This document shows, piece after piece, positions 29,026 to 39,282 of a stretch of 64,000 nucleotides of DNA (the stretch's first letter is position 1; every line of letters starts with the position of its first letter). The notes beneath the pieces are model-generated. The model saw only the letters and a program-made list of their open reading frames with translations, did no database searches and had not been told where the DNA came from. The position numbers and the translations under genes are program-made. This DNA is from CAVQJU01 sp963755195 (GTDB taxonomy: Bacteria > Acidobacteriota > Vicinamibacteria > Vicinamibacterales > CAVVIG01): contig CAVWIZ010000006.1 in assembly GCA_963755195.1 (NCBI GenBank), positions 558,001-622,000 on the forward strand, given 5' to 3'.

Positions 29026-29028
29026 AAG

Positions 29029-31471
29029 ATGTCCGCTGACGAAACACGGTTGATGCAGCTCGCCGCGGCCGTGGCCACCGGAACCGCAGTCGACTGGAGC
29101 CGGGAGGAGTCGATCGCCGGCAGCCCCGAGGAGCGGGAAAGCATCCACCAGTTGCGGCTCCTCGCGGATATCGCCACGACAAACTCGTCCCCTGTCCACT
29201 CGAAGGCCGAGGAGACGACTGACGTTGTCCAGTCGGTCCCGAACGCCTGGGGGCCACTGAAGCTCCGCCGCAAGATCGGCGAGGGACGATTTGGCACGGT
29301 GCATCTGGCATGGGATCCCGCGCTCGAACGGGAGGTGGCCCTCAAGGTCTTGCGCGCGGCCAATCGAACCGGAGCGGTCATCCGGGAAGGTCGCCTGCTC
29401 GCGCGCGTGCGCCATCCGAATGTCGTCACCGTATATGGGGCCGAGCAGCATGAAGGAGCCGTCGGTCTGTGGATGGAATGGGTTGAAGGTCTCACGCTGA
29501 AACAAGAGCTCGCCGCACGCGGCGTGCTCGGCGGCCACGAAGCGGCGCTGATTGGCATCGACGTCTGTCGCGCCGTGGCCGCCGTACACAAAGCCGGCCT
29601 CGTGCATCGCGACATCAAAGCGCAGAACGTGATGCGAGAAGCCGGCGGCCGTATCGTGCTGATGGATTTCGGCGCCGGGGAAGTCCGCACAGAGCGCTCG
29701 TCCGAGCGAGGGATCATCGGGACGCCGCTCTATCTGGCGCCCGAGCTCTTTGATGGAACGCCCGCCACCATCAGTAGCGACATCTATAGCATCGGCGTCC
29801 TGCTGTATCACCTGCTGACGAGGCGATATCCGGTCGAGGGCGCGACGGCCGAAGCCGTCGAATCGGCGCACGCCCACCATCATCTGACACCGCTGGCCGA
29901 CCTGCGGCCCGAATCTTCCCGCGGCGCTGTCGCAGGTTGTCGAACGAGCGGTCGAGCGCGATCCGGCACGGCGGTATCGCAGCAGCGGCGCGATGCAACA
30001 GAGTCTGGCCAGCGCGCTCGAACTGGAGCACACGGGGGAGGCGTCGCGCGCGCGCGTGGTCACCGCTCCACGGCGCTCGACGGCGCCATCCGTCGCGGTA
30101 CTGCCGTTTGTGAACCTCGGACCGGACCAGGACCTCGAATACTTCTGCAATGGACTCGCCGAGGAGTTGGTGACCGGCCTGGGCAAGGTTCAGGGCCTGC
30201 GCGTCGTCTCCCGCACCTCGTCGTTCCAGGTCAAACAGACCGAGACCGACATCCGGAGCATCTGTCGGCAGCTGGATGTGGATGCCGTCCTCGAGGGCAC
30301 GGTTCGCAAGTCTTCTGACCGGCTGCGCATCACCGCACAGCTCGTGAACGCCGATGACGGCTGTCATCTCTGGTCCGAAGGCTATGACCGCTTCATGGCC
30401 GATGTGTTCGCCGTGGAGGACGAAATCGCTCACTGTGTGGTCGATCGTCTGAAGATTACGTTGGCCGGGTTTCCCCGGCGCCCCCTCATCCGCCGGCAGA
30501 CGCAGAATCCGCGTGCCTATGAGTGCTATCTCAAGGGACGCTTCTACTGGGCGCGCCGTTATCACGGTGGTCTGACGACCGCGCTCGAGCACTTCAAGAA
30601 AGCCATCGAAGAAGATGCGGCGTACACCGTGGCGTACGCGGGGCTTGCCGACGCCTATTCGCTGATGGGGATCTATTCCGTCGAGCGGCCGCGCACCGCA
30701 TTTGCGCAGGCCGCTGTCGCCGCCGAGCGGGCACTCGCGATCGATCCCGACCTTCCGGAAGCCCATACGTCGCGCGCGCTCATCCGGCTGGCCAACGACT
30801 GGAATCTCGCGGACGCGGAGCGCGAATTCAGGCGCGCGTTGGAGATCGATCCGAGTCAAACGTTCCCCCGGATCTACCTGTCGTGGCTCATGGTGCTGCA
30901 GGGGAACAGCGCCGGAGCGATGATCGAGGCACGAACGGCCCAGGAATTGGAACCGTTGTCCCCCCTTGTCAATGCCGGGACCGGCCACACGCTGTTTCTG
31001 GCGCGGCGCTACGGGGAAGCCGTCAGCGAGTGTGAGAAGAGTCTCGAGGTCGATCCGAATTTCATCCTCGCGCTCCATATCATCGGCATGTGCCGGGCCC
31101 TCCAGTCGCGGCTGACCGAGGCCATCGAGATCGGCGAGCGAACCGTCTCGATGTCGGGCCGCGCGCCGTTCTATCTGGGAGTGCTCGGCCACTACTACGC
31201 GAGGAGCGGCGCGACCGACAAGGTGGGCGACATTCTCCAGGAGCTCGAGCGCCTTGCCGGCACCCGGTACGTCCCGCCTCATTGCATGGTGTACATCTAC
31301 GCGGCGGCGAACGACCTCGACCGGGCATTCGAGTGGCAGGCCAAGGCCTACGACGATGGGGCCGCGCCCTTCTACTACTTTGCGCCGCTCATCGACAACC
31401 TCCATGCCGATGCTCGACACGCCGCCGAATTGCGGCGCATGGGGTGGCAGACTCTGCCCTTTGCACTTTGA
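29029..31471 (+). CDS. Ser/Thr protein kinase with TolB-like and TPR domains (one frame break)
   Basis: About 813 residues. The kinase domain starts near residue 75 with IGEGRFGTVHLAWD and has the lysine in VALKVLR, VHRDIKAQNVM and a DFGAG form of the DFG motif. A break near 29912 (CGATCTT read as CGAATCTT) precedes RSTAPSVAVLPFVNLGPDQD, the TolB-like start. Then come TPR segments such as AVAAERALAIDPDLPEAHTS. Unlike the kinase at 23625, no clear transmembrane helix lies between kinase and TolB-like parts, so it may be cytoplasmic. The final residues and stop (LPFAL) are read from an AAAGT-type repeat arm. Upstream in-frame starts lie inside the repeat and are rejected. Confidence 0.85.
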
Positions 31472-31474
31472 ACT

Positions 31475-31480
31475 TATAAT
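31475..31480 (+). promoter_or_regulatory. -10 box for a leaderless start, at the edge of a repeat arm
   Basis: TATAAT lies exactly 7 nt before the ATG at 31488, the spacing of leaderless promoters and identical to the TATACT at 3061. The box directly follows a short AAAGT-family arm (CCCTTTGCACTTTGAACT, 31457-31474) and partly uses its last bases. No -35 hexamer is obvious and there is no Shine-Dalgarno sequence. Confidence 0.4.
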
Positions 31481-31487
31481 CCCGCCC

Positions 31488-32477
31488 ATGCTGGTCGCCG
31501 TCGCCGATTCGGTGTTTCCCAACCTCGACGCGGCGCGCGAGGTGTTGCGCGCGATTGGGGCTGAACTCGAACTGGCGCCGACCCCCGCGCCGGACGCGAT
31601 CCTGAAGATTGCCGCAGGCGCAGACGCCCTCCTCGTGACCTACGCGAAAATTACGGCGGACATGATCGGACAGATGAACCGTTGCCGGATCATCTCGCGC
31701 TTCGGCATCGGCGTCGACAACGTCGATCTGGCCGCGGCCACCGCGGCGGGAATCGTGGTCACCAAGGTGCCCGACTACTGCCTCGACGAAGTCTCCGATC
31801 ACGCCATGGCGCTGCTGCTGGCGCTCGTGCGCAAGATCCCTCTGTCGAATCGGCACGTGCACGCGGGGCGGTGGGAGATGAAGGCGGTCGTGCCGATCCA
31901 CCGCCTGCGCGGCGGCGTCCTGGGCCTGGTCGGCTTCGGCCGGATTCCGCAGCTGGTCGCGCCGAAGGCGAAGGCCTTCGGTCTGCGCGTGATCGCCTGT
32001 GATCCGTTCGCGCCGCCGGAGCATTTCGCCCGCGAGGGCGTCGAGCGGGTCGAGTTTTCGGCCTTGCTGGCGCAGTCGGACTACGTCTCGATTCATGCGC
32101 CCCTTCTGCCCGAGACGCGCGACCTGTTCAACGCGAACGCGTTTCGACAGATGAAGCCGGCCGCCTACCTTATTAATACCGCTCGCGGTCCGATCGTCGA
32201 CGAAGCCGCGCTGGCGAGGGCGCTCGACGCGGGCCAGCTGGCGGGGGCCGCCCTCGATGTGATGCCGCAGGAGCCGCCGGTCGATTCGCCGCTCCTCGGC
32301 CGCGACAACGTCATCATCACCCCGCATACCAGCTTCTACTCGGAAGAGTCGCTGCTGGAGCTTCAGACGAAAGCGGCCCAGGAAGTGGCGGCGGTGCTCA
32401 CAGGACAACCGCCTCGCAACCCAGTCAACCCCGAGGCGTTGCAAAGTGCAAAGTTCAAAGCGCAAAGTTCAAAGTAA
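31488..32477 (+). CDS. NAD-dependent D-2-hydroxyacid dehydrogenase, CtBP-like
   Basis: A 329-residue cytoplasmic dehydrogenase. Family motifs are SRFGIGVDNVDLAAATAAGI, the nucleotide-binding segment VLGLVGFGRIPQLVAPKAK, NTARGPIVDEAALARAL with the catalytic arginine, VMPQEPPVDSPL with the glutamate, and IITPHTSFYSEES with the histidine. The glycine motif GFGRIP is followed by Pro-Gln instead of Gly. The last residues, LQSAKFKAQSSK, and the stop codon are read from the left arm of the AAAGT repeat that follows, so the C-terminus seems to have been extended by the element. Substrate unknown. Confidence 0.88.
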   Translation: MLVAVADSVFPNLDAAREVLRAIGAELELAPTPAPDAILKIAAGADALLVTYAKITADMIGQMNRCRIISRFGIGVDNVDLAAATAAGIVVTKVPDYCLDEVSDHAMALLLALVRKIPLSNRHVHAGRWEMKAVVPIHRLRGGVLGLVGFGRIPQLVAPKAKAFGLRVIACDPFAPPEHFAREGVERVEFSALLAQSDYVSIHAPLLPETRDLFNANAFRQMKPAAYLINTARGPIVDEAALARALDAGQLAGAALDVMPQEPPVDSPLLGRDNVIITPHTSFYSEESLLELQTKAAQEVAAVLTGQPPRNPVNPEALQSAKFKAQSSK

Positions 32478-32535
32478 GGATAAAGTGGCACTTTCAACTT
32501 ACTTTGAACTTTCCACTTTGAGCTTTCCACTTTCG
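32441..32535. repeat. AAAGT-family inverted heptad repeat
   Basis: The left arm (32441-32475) is GCAAAGTGCAAAGTTCAAAG and related units; it overlaps the 3' end of the hydroxyacid dehydrogenase gene and supplies its stop codon. The right arm (32488-32535) is ACTTTCAACTTACTTTGAAC followed by TTTCCACTTTGAGCTTTCCACTTTC. The right arm ends 11 bp before the GTG of the next gene. The segment ACTTTGAGCTTTCCACTT recurs at 57913 and 59295. Confidence 0.87.
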
Positions 32536-32546
32536 AGGACCCACCC

Positions 32547-33572
32547 GTGAGGGCCATGGTGCTGCGTGCCCCGTGGGAACTGGTGCCCGGTGAGGTATCG
32601 CCGCCGCCGCCCGACCCGCGCGAGGTCATGGTGCGGGTGAGCCACAGCGGCATCTGCGGAACGGACTACAAGATCTTCAGCGGCGCGATTCCGGTCAGCT
32701 ACCCGCGTGTGATGGGCCATGAGATGGCCGGCGAGGTGGTTGACGCCGGCAACGCCGGGGCGCTCAAGTCGGGGGCCAGGGTCATCATCGATCCGCAGCT
32801 GTACTGTGGCTCCTGTTTCCACTGCCGGATCGGGCAGACTCATTTGTGTCCGAACGGCGTGCTGATTGGCCGCGACGTCAACGGCGGGTTCGCCGAGTAT
32901 GTCTCCGCTCCGGCGAATCATGTGTTCGCCCTTCCTGAATCCATCGACAGCCGCACTGCGCCGCTCATCCAGGTGCTGACGACCTGCCTGCACGCGCAGC
33001 AGCAGGTTCAGATCCGCGCGGGCGAAGCGGTCGTGGTTTTTGGTCTCGGCGTGACCGGGCAGCTGCACGTCCAGCTGGCGAAGGCGCGAGGTGCGAGTCC
33101 GGTGATCGGCGTCACGCGCAGCGCCGACAAGAGAGCCCTGGCGCAAAAGCTCGGCGCCGATCTGACGATTCCTGGAGACGATCGCGCGATCGAGCGCGTG
33201 CGTGAAGCGACAGAGGGCCGCGGCGCCGATGTCGTGATCGAGACGACGGGGGTGATGGCCTCGGTGTCGTCCTCGATCCACATGGCCCGTTCCGGCGGCC
33301 GGTTGCTGTTGTTTGGCATCATGACCGCCAAAGAGGGCGCCTTGCCCTTCTACGATCTCTATTTCAAGGAGCTGGCTCTGATTGGCGCGCGCGTGGCGAA
33401 AAGCGAGGACTATCCGGCGGCCATCGCGCTCGTCAACAGCGGCAAGGTCAGGCTCGAGCCGCTCGTCAGCAACGTCATGCCCCTGGCCGAGCTCAAAGCG
33501 GCCATCGGCATGCTGGGGACTGATAGCGGGCCGCGGATGAAGATCATTCTGGATCATGGTGCGAACACGTAG
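32547..33572 (+). CDS. Zinc-dependent alcohol/polyol dehydrogenase
   Basis: A 341-residue medium-chain dehydrogenase of the sorbitol/threonine-dehydrogenase type. It has the catalytic-zinc cysteine in HSGICGTDYK, GHEMAGEVVDAGN, the structural-zinc cysteines in CGSCFHCRIGQTHLC, and the nucleotide-binding VVVFGLGVTGQLHVQLAKA. It starts at a GTG (or at the ATG at 32556) directly after the AAAGT repeat. It lies between a D-2-hydroxyacid dehydrogenase and an amidohydrolase, suggesting a catabolic group, but substrates are unknown. Confidence 0.88.
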   Translation: MRAMVLRAPWELVPGEVSPPPPDPREVMVRVSHSGICGTDYKIFSGAIPVSYPRVMGHEMAGEVVDAGNAGALKSGARVIIDPQLYCGSCFHCRIGQTHLCPNGVLIGRDVNGGFAEYVSAPANHVFALPESIDSRTAPLIQVLTTCLHAQQQVQIRAGEAVVVFGLGVTGQLHVQLAKARGASPVIGVTRSADKRALAQKLGADLTIPGDDRAIERVREATEGRGADVVIETTGVMASVSSSIHMARSGGRLLLFGIMTAKEGALPFYDLYFKELALIGARVAKSEDYPAAIALVNSGKVRLEPLVSNVMPLAELKAAIGMLGTDSGPRMKIILDHGANT

Positions 33573-33600
33573 AGGCCAGGGGCTAGGGGCTAGGGCCTGG
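33571..33600. repeat. GGGGCTA heptad repeat
   Basis: The 36-bp gap between the alcohol dehydrogenase and amidohydrolase genes is almost filled by AGGCCAGGGGCTAGGGGCTA and GGGCCTGGAGG, that is, about four degenerate GGGGCTA units. The end of the repeat (GGAGG) doubles as the ribosome-binding site of the amidohydrolase gene. Confidence 0.6.
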
Positions 33601-33608
33601 AGGACGCT

Positions 33609-35327
33609 ATGACACGGCGGATTTCGCTCTCGGTCGGTGTGCTCGCGCTCGTTATCATCGGCGCGGCTGGCGCGCTCTCGATTCTCCGCGCGCAGCAGGC
33701 CCCGCCGTCGCCGCAGACCTCGGCGCGGCAAGCGGACCTGATCCTTTCAAACGGAAAGATCATCACCGTCGATGAGCGCTTCACGATCGCTCAAGCCGTG
33801 GCCATCACGGGCGACCGCATCGTCGCGGTCGGCACGCAATCAGGAGATCGCGCGGCTGGCGGGGCCGAGCACCAGGCGGATCGACCTGATGGGACGGGCC
33901 GTCACCCCTGGACTCATCGACAACCATCTGCATCTCCTGCGGGCGGGTAACACCTGGATGCAGGAGCTCCGCTTCGACGGCGTCGAGTCGCGGAAGAAGG
34001 CGATCGAGATGCTGCGTGCCAGAGCGAAGGCCGCGGGACCCGGCGGTTGGGTGTTCAATATCGGTGGCTGGGCCCATCAGCAGTTCACCGACGATCCCAA
34101 GCCGTTCACGCGCGACGAACTGGATCAGATCGCGCCGGACAATCCCGTTGCGCTGCAGGAGTCGTACTATCAGGTGTTTCTGAACAGCAAGGCCCTCCAG
34201 GCGTTCGGAATCGAAGCGGGCAAGCCTGACCCGGCCGACTTCATCAAAGGATCGATCCAGCGCGACGCCGCCGGGAAACCGACGGGCGTCATCAAAGGCG
34301 ACATCGCCGCCACGCGTCCGGTCGCGGCGCGAATGCCGAAGCTTCCGGCCGATCAGCTCGAGGCGAGCACCACGGCGCTCGTCAAGGACATGAACCGCGC
34401 GGGCCTGACCTCGGTCGGCGTGGCTGGGCTGCAACGCCGACGTGCTCGAGATCTTTCAGAAGTGGAAGGCGCAGGGGCAGTCGCCGGTCCGGATCTTCTG
34501 CATCGGCGGCGCCGCGGCCGGCACGCCGGAAGCGGTCGACCGGGCGATTCCGCAGATCGCCCAGATGAAACTGTTTCAGGGCGACGCCTACATCGACAAC
34601 GTGTTCTTCGGCGAAAGCGTCTACGGTCCGCTTCACGATCCGATGTTCGCGCTCAAGTCGAATCCGCAAGCCCGAGCAGCTCGCGCAGTGGCGCCGCATG
34701 GCGATGGAGATCGCCAAGGCCGGCCTGCCGCTGCACGTCCATGCGGAGCTGCACGACACGATCGACGCGTTCCTCGACCAGATCGAAGCGGTCAACAAGG
34801 AACATCCGATCAAGAACCTGCGCTGGACGCTGGCCCACATCAATCAGATCAACGCGGCGCAGCTCGAGCGCATGAAGGCGCTCGGCATGTATGCGGCCGT
34901 GCATCCGTGGGCCGTCATCAACGGCGCGATCATGCACGAGGGATTCGGCGACGGCGCGTACGACATGCCGCCGCTCGCCGCCATGCAGAACAGCGGCATC
35001 ATGTGGGGACTCGGCACCGACGGCACGGCTGCCAATCAGACGCTGCCGTTCATGACGCTCTATTTCGCCGTGACCGGAAAGATGGCGGGCGGCACGAAGG
35101 TCATCAAGGGGACCGTCAGCCGCGAGGACGCCTTGATCGCGCATACGCGCAAGAACGCGTTCTTCGTGTTCCAGGAAAGCAACCTGGGGTCGATCCAGCC
35201 AGGCAAGCTGGCTGATCTTCTGGTGCTCGATCGCGACTACCTCACGATTCCCGCCGACGAGATCAAGAACATCAGACCGGTGATGACCATGGTGGGCGGG
35301 CGAGTCGTGTACGAAGCTGGCAAGTAG
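33609..35327 (+). CDS. Secreted amidohydrolase, YtcJ-like (three frame breaks)
   Basis: About 571 residues. A signal or anchor segment (VGVLALVIIGAAGALSIL) precedes an amidohydrolase-3 domain: LILSNGKIITVDERFTIAQA, the metal-binding VTPGLIDNHLHLLRAG, HVHAELHDTIDAF, LAHINQINAAQLERM, GLGTDGTAANQT and the C-terminal GKLADLLVLDRDYLTIP. Breaks are inferred near 33837 (CGAA read as CGCAA), 34428 (GG read as GGG) and 34667 (CGAA read as CGCAA again); the reading resumes without loss at each. GGAGG lies 7 nt before the ATG. Probably hydrolyses an amide or cyclic imide outside the cytoplasm; substrate unknown. Confidence 0.83.
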
Positions 35328-35376
35328 GGCGGGGCTTTCAGCCCCGCCTGGCGGCCCTGAAGGGCCGCCCTACTCG
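35328..35376. repeat. REP-like double hairpin
   Basis: Two adjacent perfect hairpins: GGCGGGGC-TTTCA-GCCCCGCC followed by GGCGGCCCTGAAGGGCCGCC, the whole also a near-palindrome from AGGGCGG to CCGCCCTA. It fills the gap between the amidohydrolase stop and the cytochrome gene. It may act as a terminator or as a REP-type element; there is no T-run after it. A weaker relative (GGCGGCTGGCCGCCCTA) lies at 23639-23655, upstream of the reverse-strand kinase gene. Confidence 0.7.
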
Positions 35377-35386
35377 AGGGAATAGC

Positions 35387-36502
35387 ATGATCAGAAACCC
35401 CGGACTGGCAATCGCGTGCGTTGTAGCAGGTGCGACAAGCGTGTTCGCCCAGGTGTCGCCGGCGAACGAAGGCAAGACCGCCGAGCAGGTCTACAAGAAC
35501 ATCAAGGTGCTGCAGGGGACGCCTGCCAATGAGTTGAATCAGTCCATGCACCTGATGAAGGGCGCCACCGGCATGGACTGCCTCTACTGCCACATCGAGC
35601 GCGAGTGGGAGAAGGACGTCAAGCCTGCCAAAGAAGTCGCGCGCGCGATGATCACCATGATGATGGACATCAACAAGCGCAATTTCGGCGGCCGGCAGGT
35701 GGTCACGTGCAACACCTGTCACAACGGCCGCCCGATCCCGGCCGCCATGCCCGTCTTCCCAGTGTTCGAGCCGGCCGTGGCGTCGAAGCCAGCGTTGCCG
35801 AGCGTGGATCAGATTTTCGCCAAGTACGTCGTGGCGCTCGGAGGCGAGCAGGCGATCCGGAAGGTCACGAGCCGCACGATTACCGGGACGCAGTACATTC
35901 CCACCGGCCCGGGCGGTACCGTGCCGACGCCGGCCGCCGTCGAACGGCACCAGAAGGCGCCGAACCTCGCCGTCACCACCTACCGCGCGCCGACCTACGC
36001 GATCTCGCAGGGGTTCGACGGCACAACGGCCTGGTCGCAGGACCAGGCCGGGCGCGTCACCGAGCCGGTCAAGCTCGACGTGGGGCGCGCGGCGCGCGCC
36101 GCGGATTTCTACGAGCCGCTGAACCTGAAGCGTCAGTACGCGCAAATCACGGTTCGCGGCATCGAGAAGGTGAACGGTCGCGACGCGTATCTGGTGGTCG
36201 GCGTTCCGCAGGGAGACACACCGGAATCGCTGTACTTCGATACGCAGACAGGCTTGCTGCTGCGGAAACAGACCGTCCTGCCGACGCCGATTGGCGATAG
36301 CCCGTACCAGGTGGATTTCGACGACTACCGCGACACGGCGAGCGGCGTGAAGTTTCCGTTTCTGATTCACATGACCCCGTCGAATCCGCGCACCGAGTTG
36401 GCGCCCGAGGCGACGCTTCGCGTCACGAAGGTCGAGGACAACGCGCAGATTGACGACGCCAAGTTCGCCAGGCCGGCCACCAGAGCAGCCCCGCCGCGGT
36501 AA
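35387..36502 (+). CDS. Reaction-centre-cytochrome-subunit-like c-type cytochrome
   Basis: A 371-residue secreted protein (signal peptide to about residue 21, VFAQ). The N-terminal part has two heme-c motifs, CLYCH and CNTCH, in the arrangement of proteins annotated as photosynthetic reaction centre cytochrome c subunit (EQVYKNIKVLQGTPANEL, NFGGRQVVTCNTCH). In non-phototrophic Acidobacteria these are c-type cytochromes of unknown role. The C-terminal 230 residues form a separate domain (GGEQAIRKVTSRTITGTQYI ... VDFDDYRDTASGVKFPFLI), found also in the paralogue at 45837. The stop overlaps the next ATG as TAATG, coupling it to the kinase gene. Confidence 0.85.
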   Translation: MIRNPGLAIACVVAGATSVFAQVSPANEGKTAEQVYKNIKVLQGTPANELNQSMHLMKGATGMDCLYCHIEREWEKDVKPAKEVARAMITMMMDINKRNFGGRQVVTCNTCHNGRPIPAAMPVFPVFEPAVASKPALPSVDQIFAKYVVALGGEQAIRKVTSRTITGTQYIPTGPGGTVPTPAAVERHQKAPNLAVTTYRAPTYAISQGFDGTTAWSQDQAGRVTEPVKLDVGRAARAADFYEPLNLKRQYAQITVRGIEKVNGRDAYLVVGVPQGDTPESLYFDTQTGLLLRKQTVLPTPIGDSPYQVDFDDYRDTASGVKFPFLIHMTPSNPRTELAPEATLRVTKVEDNAQIDDAKFARPATRAAPPR

Positions 36503-39232
36503 TGTCGCTGTCCGCGGGCGAGAAACTTGGCCCCTACGAGATTCTGGCTCCCATTGGCGCGGGTGGGATGGGCGAGGTCTATCGTGCGCGCGACACGAAG
36601 CTCAATCGCGATGTCGCGCTGAAGATCCTGCCCGACGCCTTCGCCGCCGATCCCGAGCGGCTCGCCCGCTTTCAACGCGAGGCCCAGGTCCTCGCCGTCG
36701 CTCAACCATCCACACATCGCGGCCATCTACGGGCTGGAGGACACAGGCCGCGTCCGCGCGCTCGTGCTGGAACTGGTCGAAGGGCCGACGCTCGCCGATC
36801 GCATTGCACGAGGACCGATTCCGCTCGACGAAGCGCTGCCGATTGCGAGGCAGATCGCGGAGGCTCTGGAAGCCGCGCACGAGCAGGGCATCATTCATCG
36901 CGATCTGAAGCCCGCGAACATCAAGCTGCGGCCGGACGACACCGTGAAGGTGCTGGACTTCGGGCTGGCGAAAGCGCTCGAACCCGCCTCCGCGCTTCGC
37001 GCGACGGCGGGGCAAGCCTCTCGCAGTCGCCGACGCTCACCACGCCGGCGATGTCGAGGATGGGCGTCATTCTCGGCACGGCGGCCTACATGGCGCCGGA
37101 ACAGGCCAAGGGACGACTCGTCGATCGCCGCGCGGGACGTGTGGGCCTTCGGCGCGGTGCTCTACGAGATGCTGACGGGCCATCGGGCGTTCAAGGGCGA
37201 AGACATCTCTGACACGCTCGCCGCCGTGCTCAAGGACGACCCGGACTGGTCGCGGCTGCCCGCGAACCTGCCATCGTCTCTCCGCCGTCTCTTGCGGCGG
37301 TGCCTCGCGAAGGATCCGAAGAATCGTCTCAGCTCGATCAGCGATGCACGGCTCGAGCTCGATGAGCGCGAGGACGAGCGGCTGCCCGTCGGCCCGCGAG
37401 CGGCACGAGGCTCGCGCTACGGCGTGGACGATCGCGGACGGCTGTGGTCGGCGCCCTGATCGCAGCCGTGGCGACAGTCCTCGTCGCGCCCGCGCTTCGG
37501 CCGGCGCCGGATGCACGCGCCAGGCGTCTGTCTGTGCTGCCGCCGGCGGACGCGCCGCTCGCCCTGGACTCGAGCGAATCGGCGATCTCGCCGGACGGGC
37601 GGATGGTGGCGTTTACGACGGGGATTCTGAATGGTGTTGCGAGTGAGTCGAAGCTCTGGGTGCGTCCGATCGACTCGCTCGCCTCGCGCCAGTTGCCGGG
37701 CGCCGATCACGGCCGGCTTCCATTCTGGTCTCCCGACAGCCGTCAGATCGGGTTTTTTGCCGAAGACAAGCTGAAGAAGATCTCGGTGGTGGACGGGACG
37801 GTCGAGGTGCTGAGCACGGCGAGTGACGGCCGTGGCGCCACATGGGGCGCCTCGGGCGTCATCGTTTTCGCGCCCTCCAACAACGGCCCGCTCTTGCGGA
37901 TCTCGGCGAACGGCGGTGAACCTCAACCGGCGACGACGCTCGACGTGGCGCGGGGAGAAACGGGGCACCGCTTCCCGTGGTTCCTCCCCGACGGTCGGCA
38001 CTTTCTCTTCGCCGCTCTGCCGCCGAAGGAAGGGAACACATTCGACATCTATGTCGGGTCGCTCGACTCCCCGACGCGCGAGCGCATCCTCGCCGCGGAG
38101 AGCGCCGCCGTGTACGCGGAGCCCGGGTATCTGCTCTTTGCCCGCAAGAACATTCTGGTCGCTCAGCGCTTCGACCCGCGTCGGCTGCAACTCTCTGGCG
38201 AGCCGGCCGCGATCGGTGACGCGCCTGGTGCAATGGGAAGCGGGTACTCGAGCAGCCGCGCGGTGAGCGCGTCATCAACAGGGTCGCTGGCCTATCTGAC
38301 CGATCCTTTTGTGAACACGAAGTTGGTGTGGCTCGATCGATCGGGCAAGGAAATCGGCGCCGTCGGGTTGCCTCCCGGCCGGTACGGCGAGATCAACATG
38401 GCTCCCGACGGTCGGCGCGCCACCGTGGTACGCGTCGCCTCGCCGTTTGAGTCCGACATCTGGATCGCCGATCTGGAGCGCGGCGGGGCCACGCGGTTCA
38501 CGTTCGGACCCGGCACCAACGTCGGCAATCTGGAAGCGCAGTGGTCGCCTGATGGAAGCCGGATCGCGTTTGGCAGTAACCGCACTGGCGCTCAAGACTT
38601 CTTCATCAAGCCGGCGAGCGGCGCCTCGCCAGAGCAGCCCCTGTTCCGGTCGGCAGCGGTGTTCAAGGATCTCGCCTCGTGGAGCCCCGATGGACGTTTC
38701 ATCGTCTTCACGCAACTCGACGCGCAGACCAGTCGAGACTTGTGGGTGCTGCCGATGGACGGGGACCACACGCCGGCGCCCTATCTGCGCACGCCGTTCC
38801 TCGAGGTTGGCGGCACGATCTCTCCGGATGGACGGTGGATGGCGTACGAATCGAATGAATCCGGTCGAAACGAGAATCTACGTGCAGTCCTTTCCGACGC
38901 CCGGCGCGAAGTACCGCGTGACGTCGGACGGCGCCGGTCAACTGGGAGTGGGGCTACACCCGGTGGTTTGGTGGCGCGCCGACGGCAAGGAACTGTTGAT
39001 GTTTGGCGCCGACGTTCAAAGAGTGCTCGTCGCCGACGTGCAGGTCGGCCACGAGTTTCACGCGGGGACGCCGCGAGTCCTTTTGACGTTGCCGAAGGGA
39101 CTCGTTGCCGCGGCGCCGACGCGTGACTTCGAGCGGCTGCTGGTCTCGCTGCCGGTGGACGAGAGCGCGAGCCCGTCGTTGACCGTCGTGTTGGATTGGA
39201 CGGCCCTCTTGCGGAAAAGCTCCAGTCAATGA
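36502..39232 (+). CDS. Ser/Thr protein kinase fused to a TolB/WD40 beta-propeller (about six frame breaks)
   Basis: About 908 residues. The kinase has GAGGMGEVYRARD, VALKILP, IIHRDLKPANIKL, DFGLAK and MAPEQAKG. One transmembrane helix (VGALIAAVATVLVAPAL) follows, then repeated propeller blades such as ISPDGRMVAFTTG, FWSPDSRQIGFFAEDK, WSPDGSRIAFGSN and SPDGRWMAYESNE. Breaks are inferred near 36697, 37010, 37127, 37400, 37435 and 38875; the last is AGATC read as AGAATC. Between them the sequence follows the family closely. The ATG overlaps the cytochrome stop. The extracytoplasmic propeller may be the sensor. Confidence 0.83.
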
Positions 39233-39282
39233 CGTTCCTCCGGTATTCTTTGCTGCGTCTTGCGTATTTCGAGGAGTGGAAC

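Noticed and set aside
28966..29028. An upstream ATG at 28966 as the start of the second kinase
   Set aside because: The extra 21 residues are read from the AAAGT repeat; the ATG at 29029 begins the protein-like sequence.
35328..35376. The double hairpin as an intrinsic terminator
   Set aside because: No T-run follows either stem, so I list it as a REP-like element and only mention termination as a possibility.
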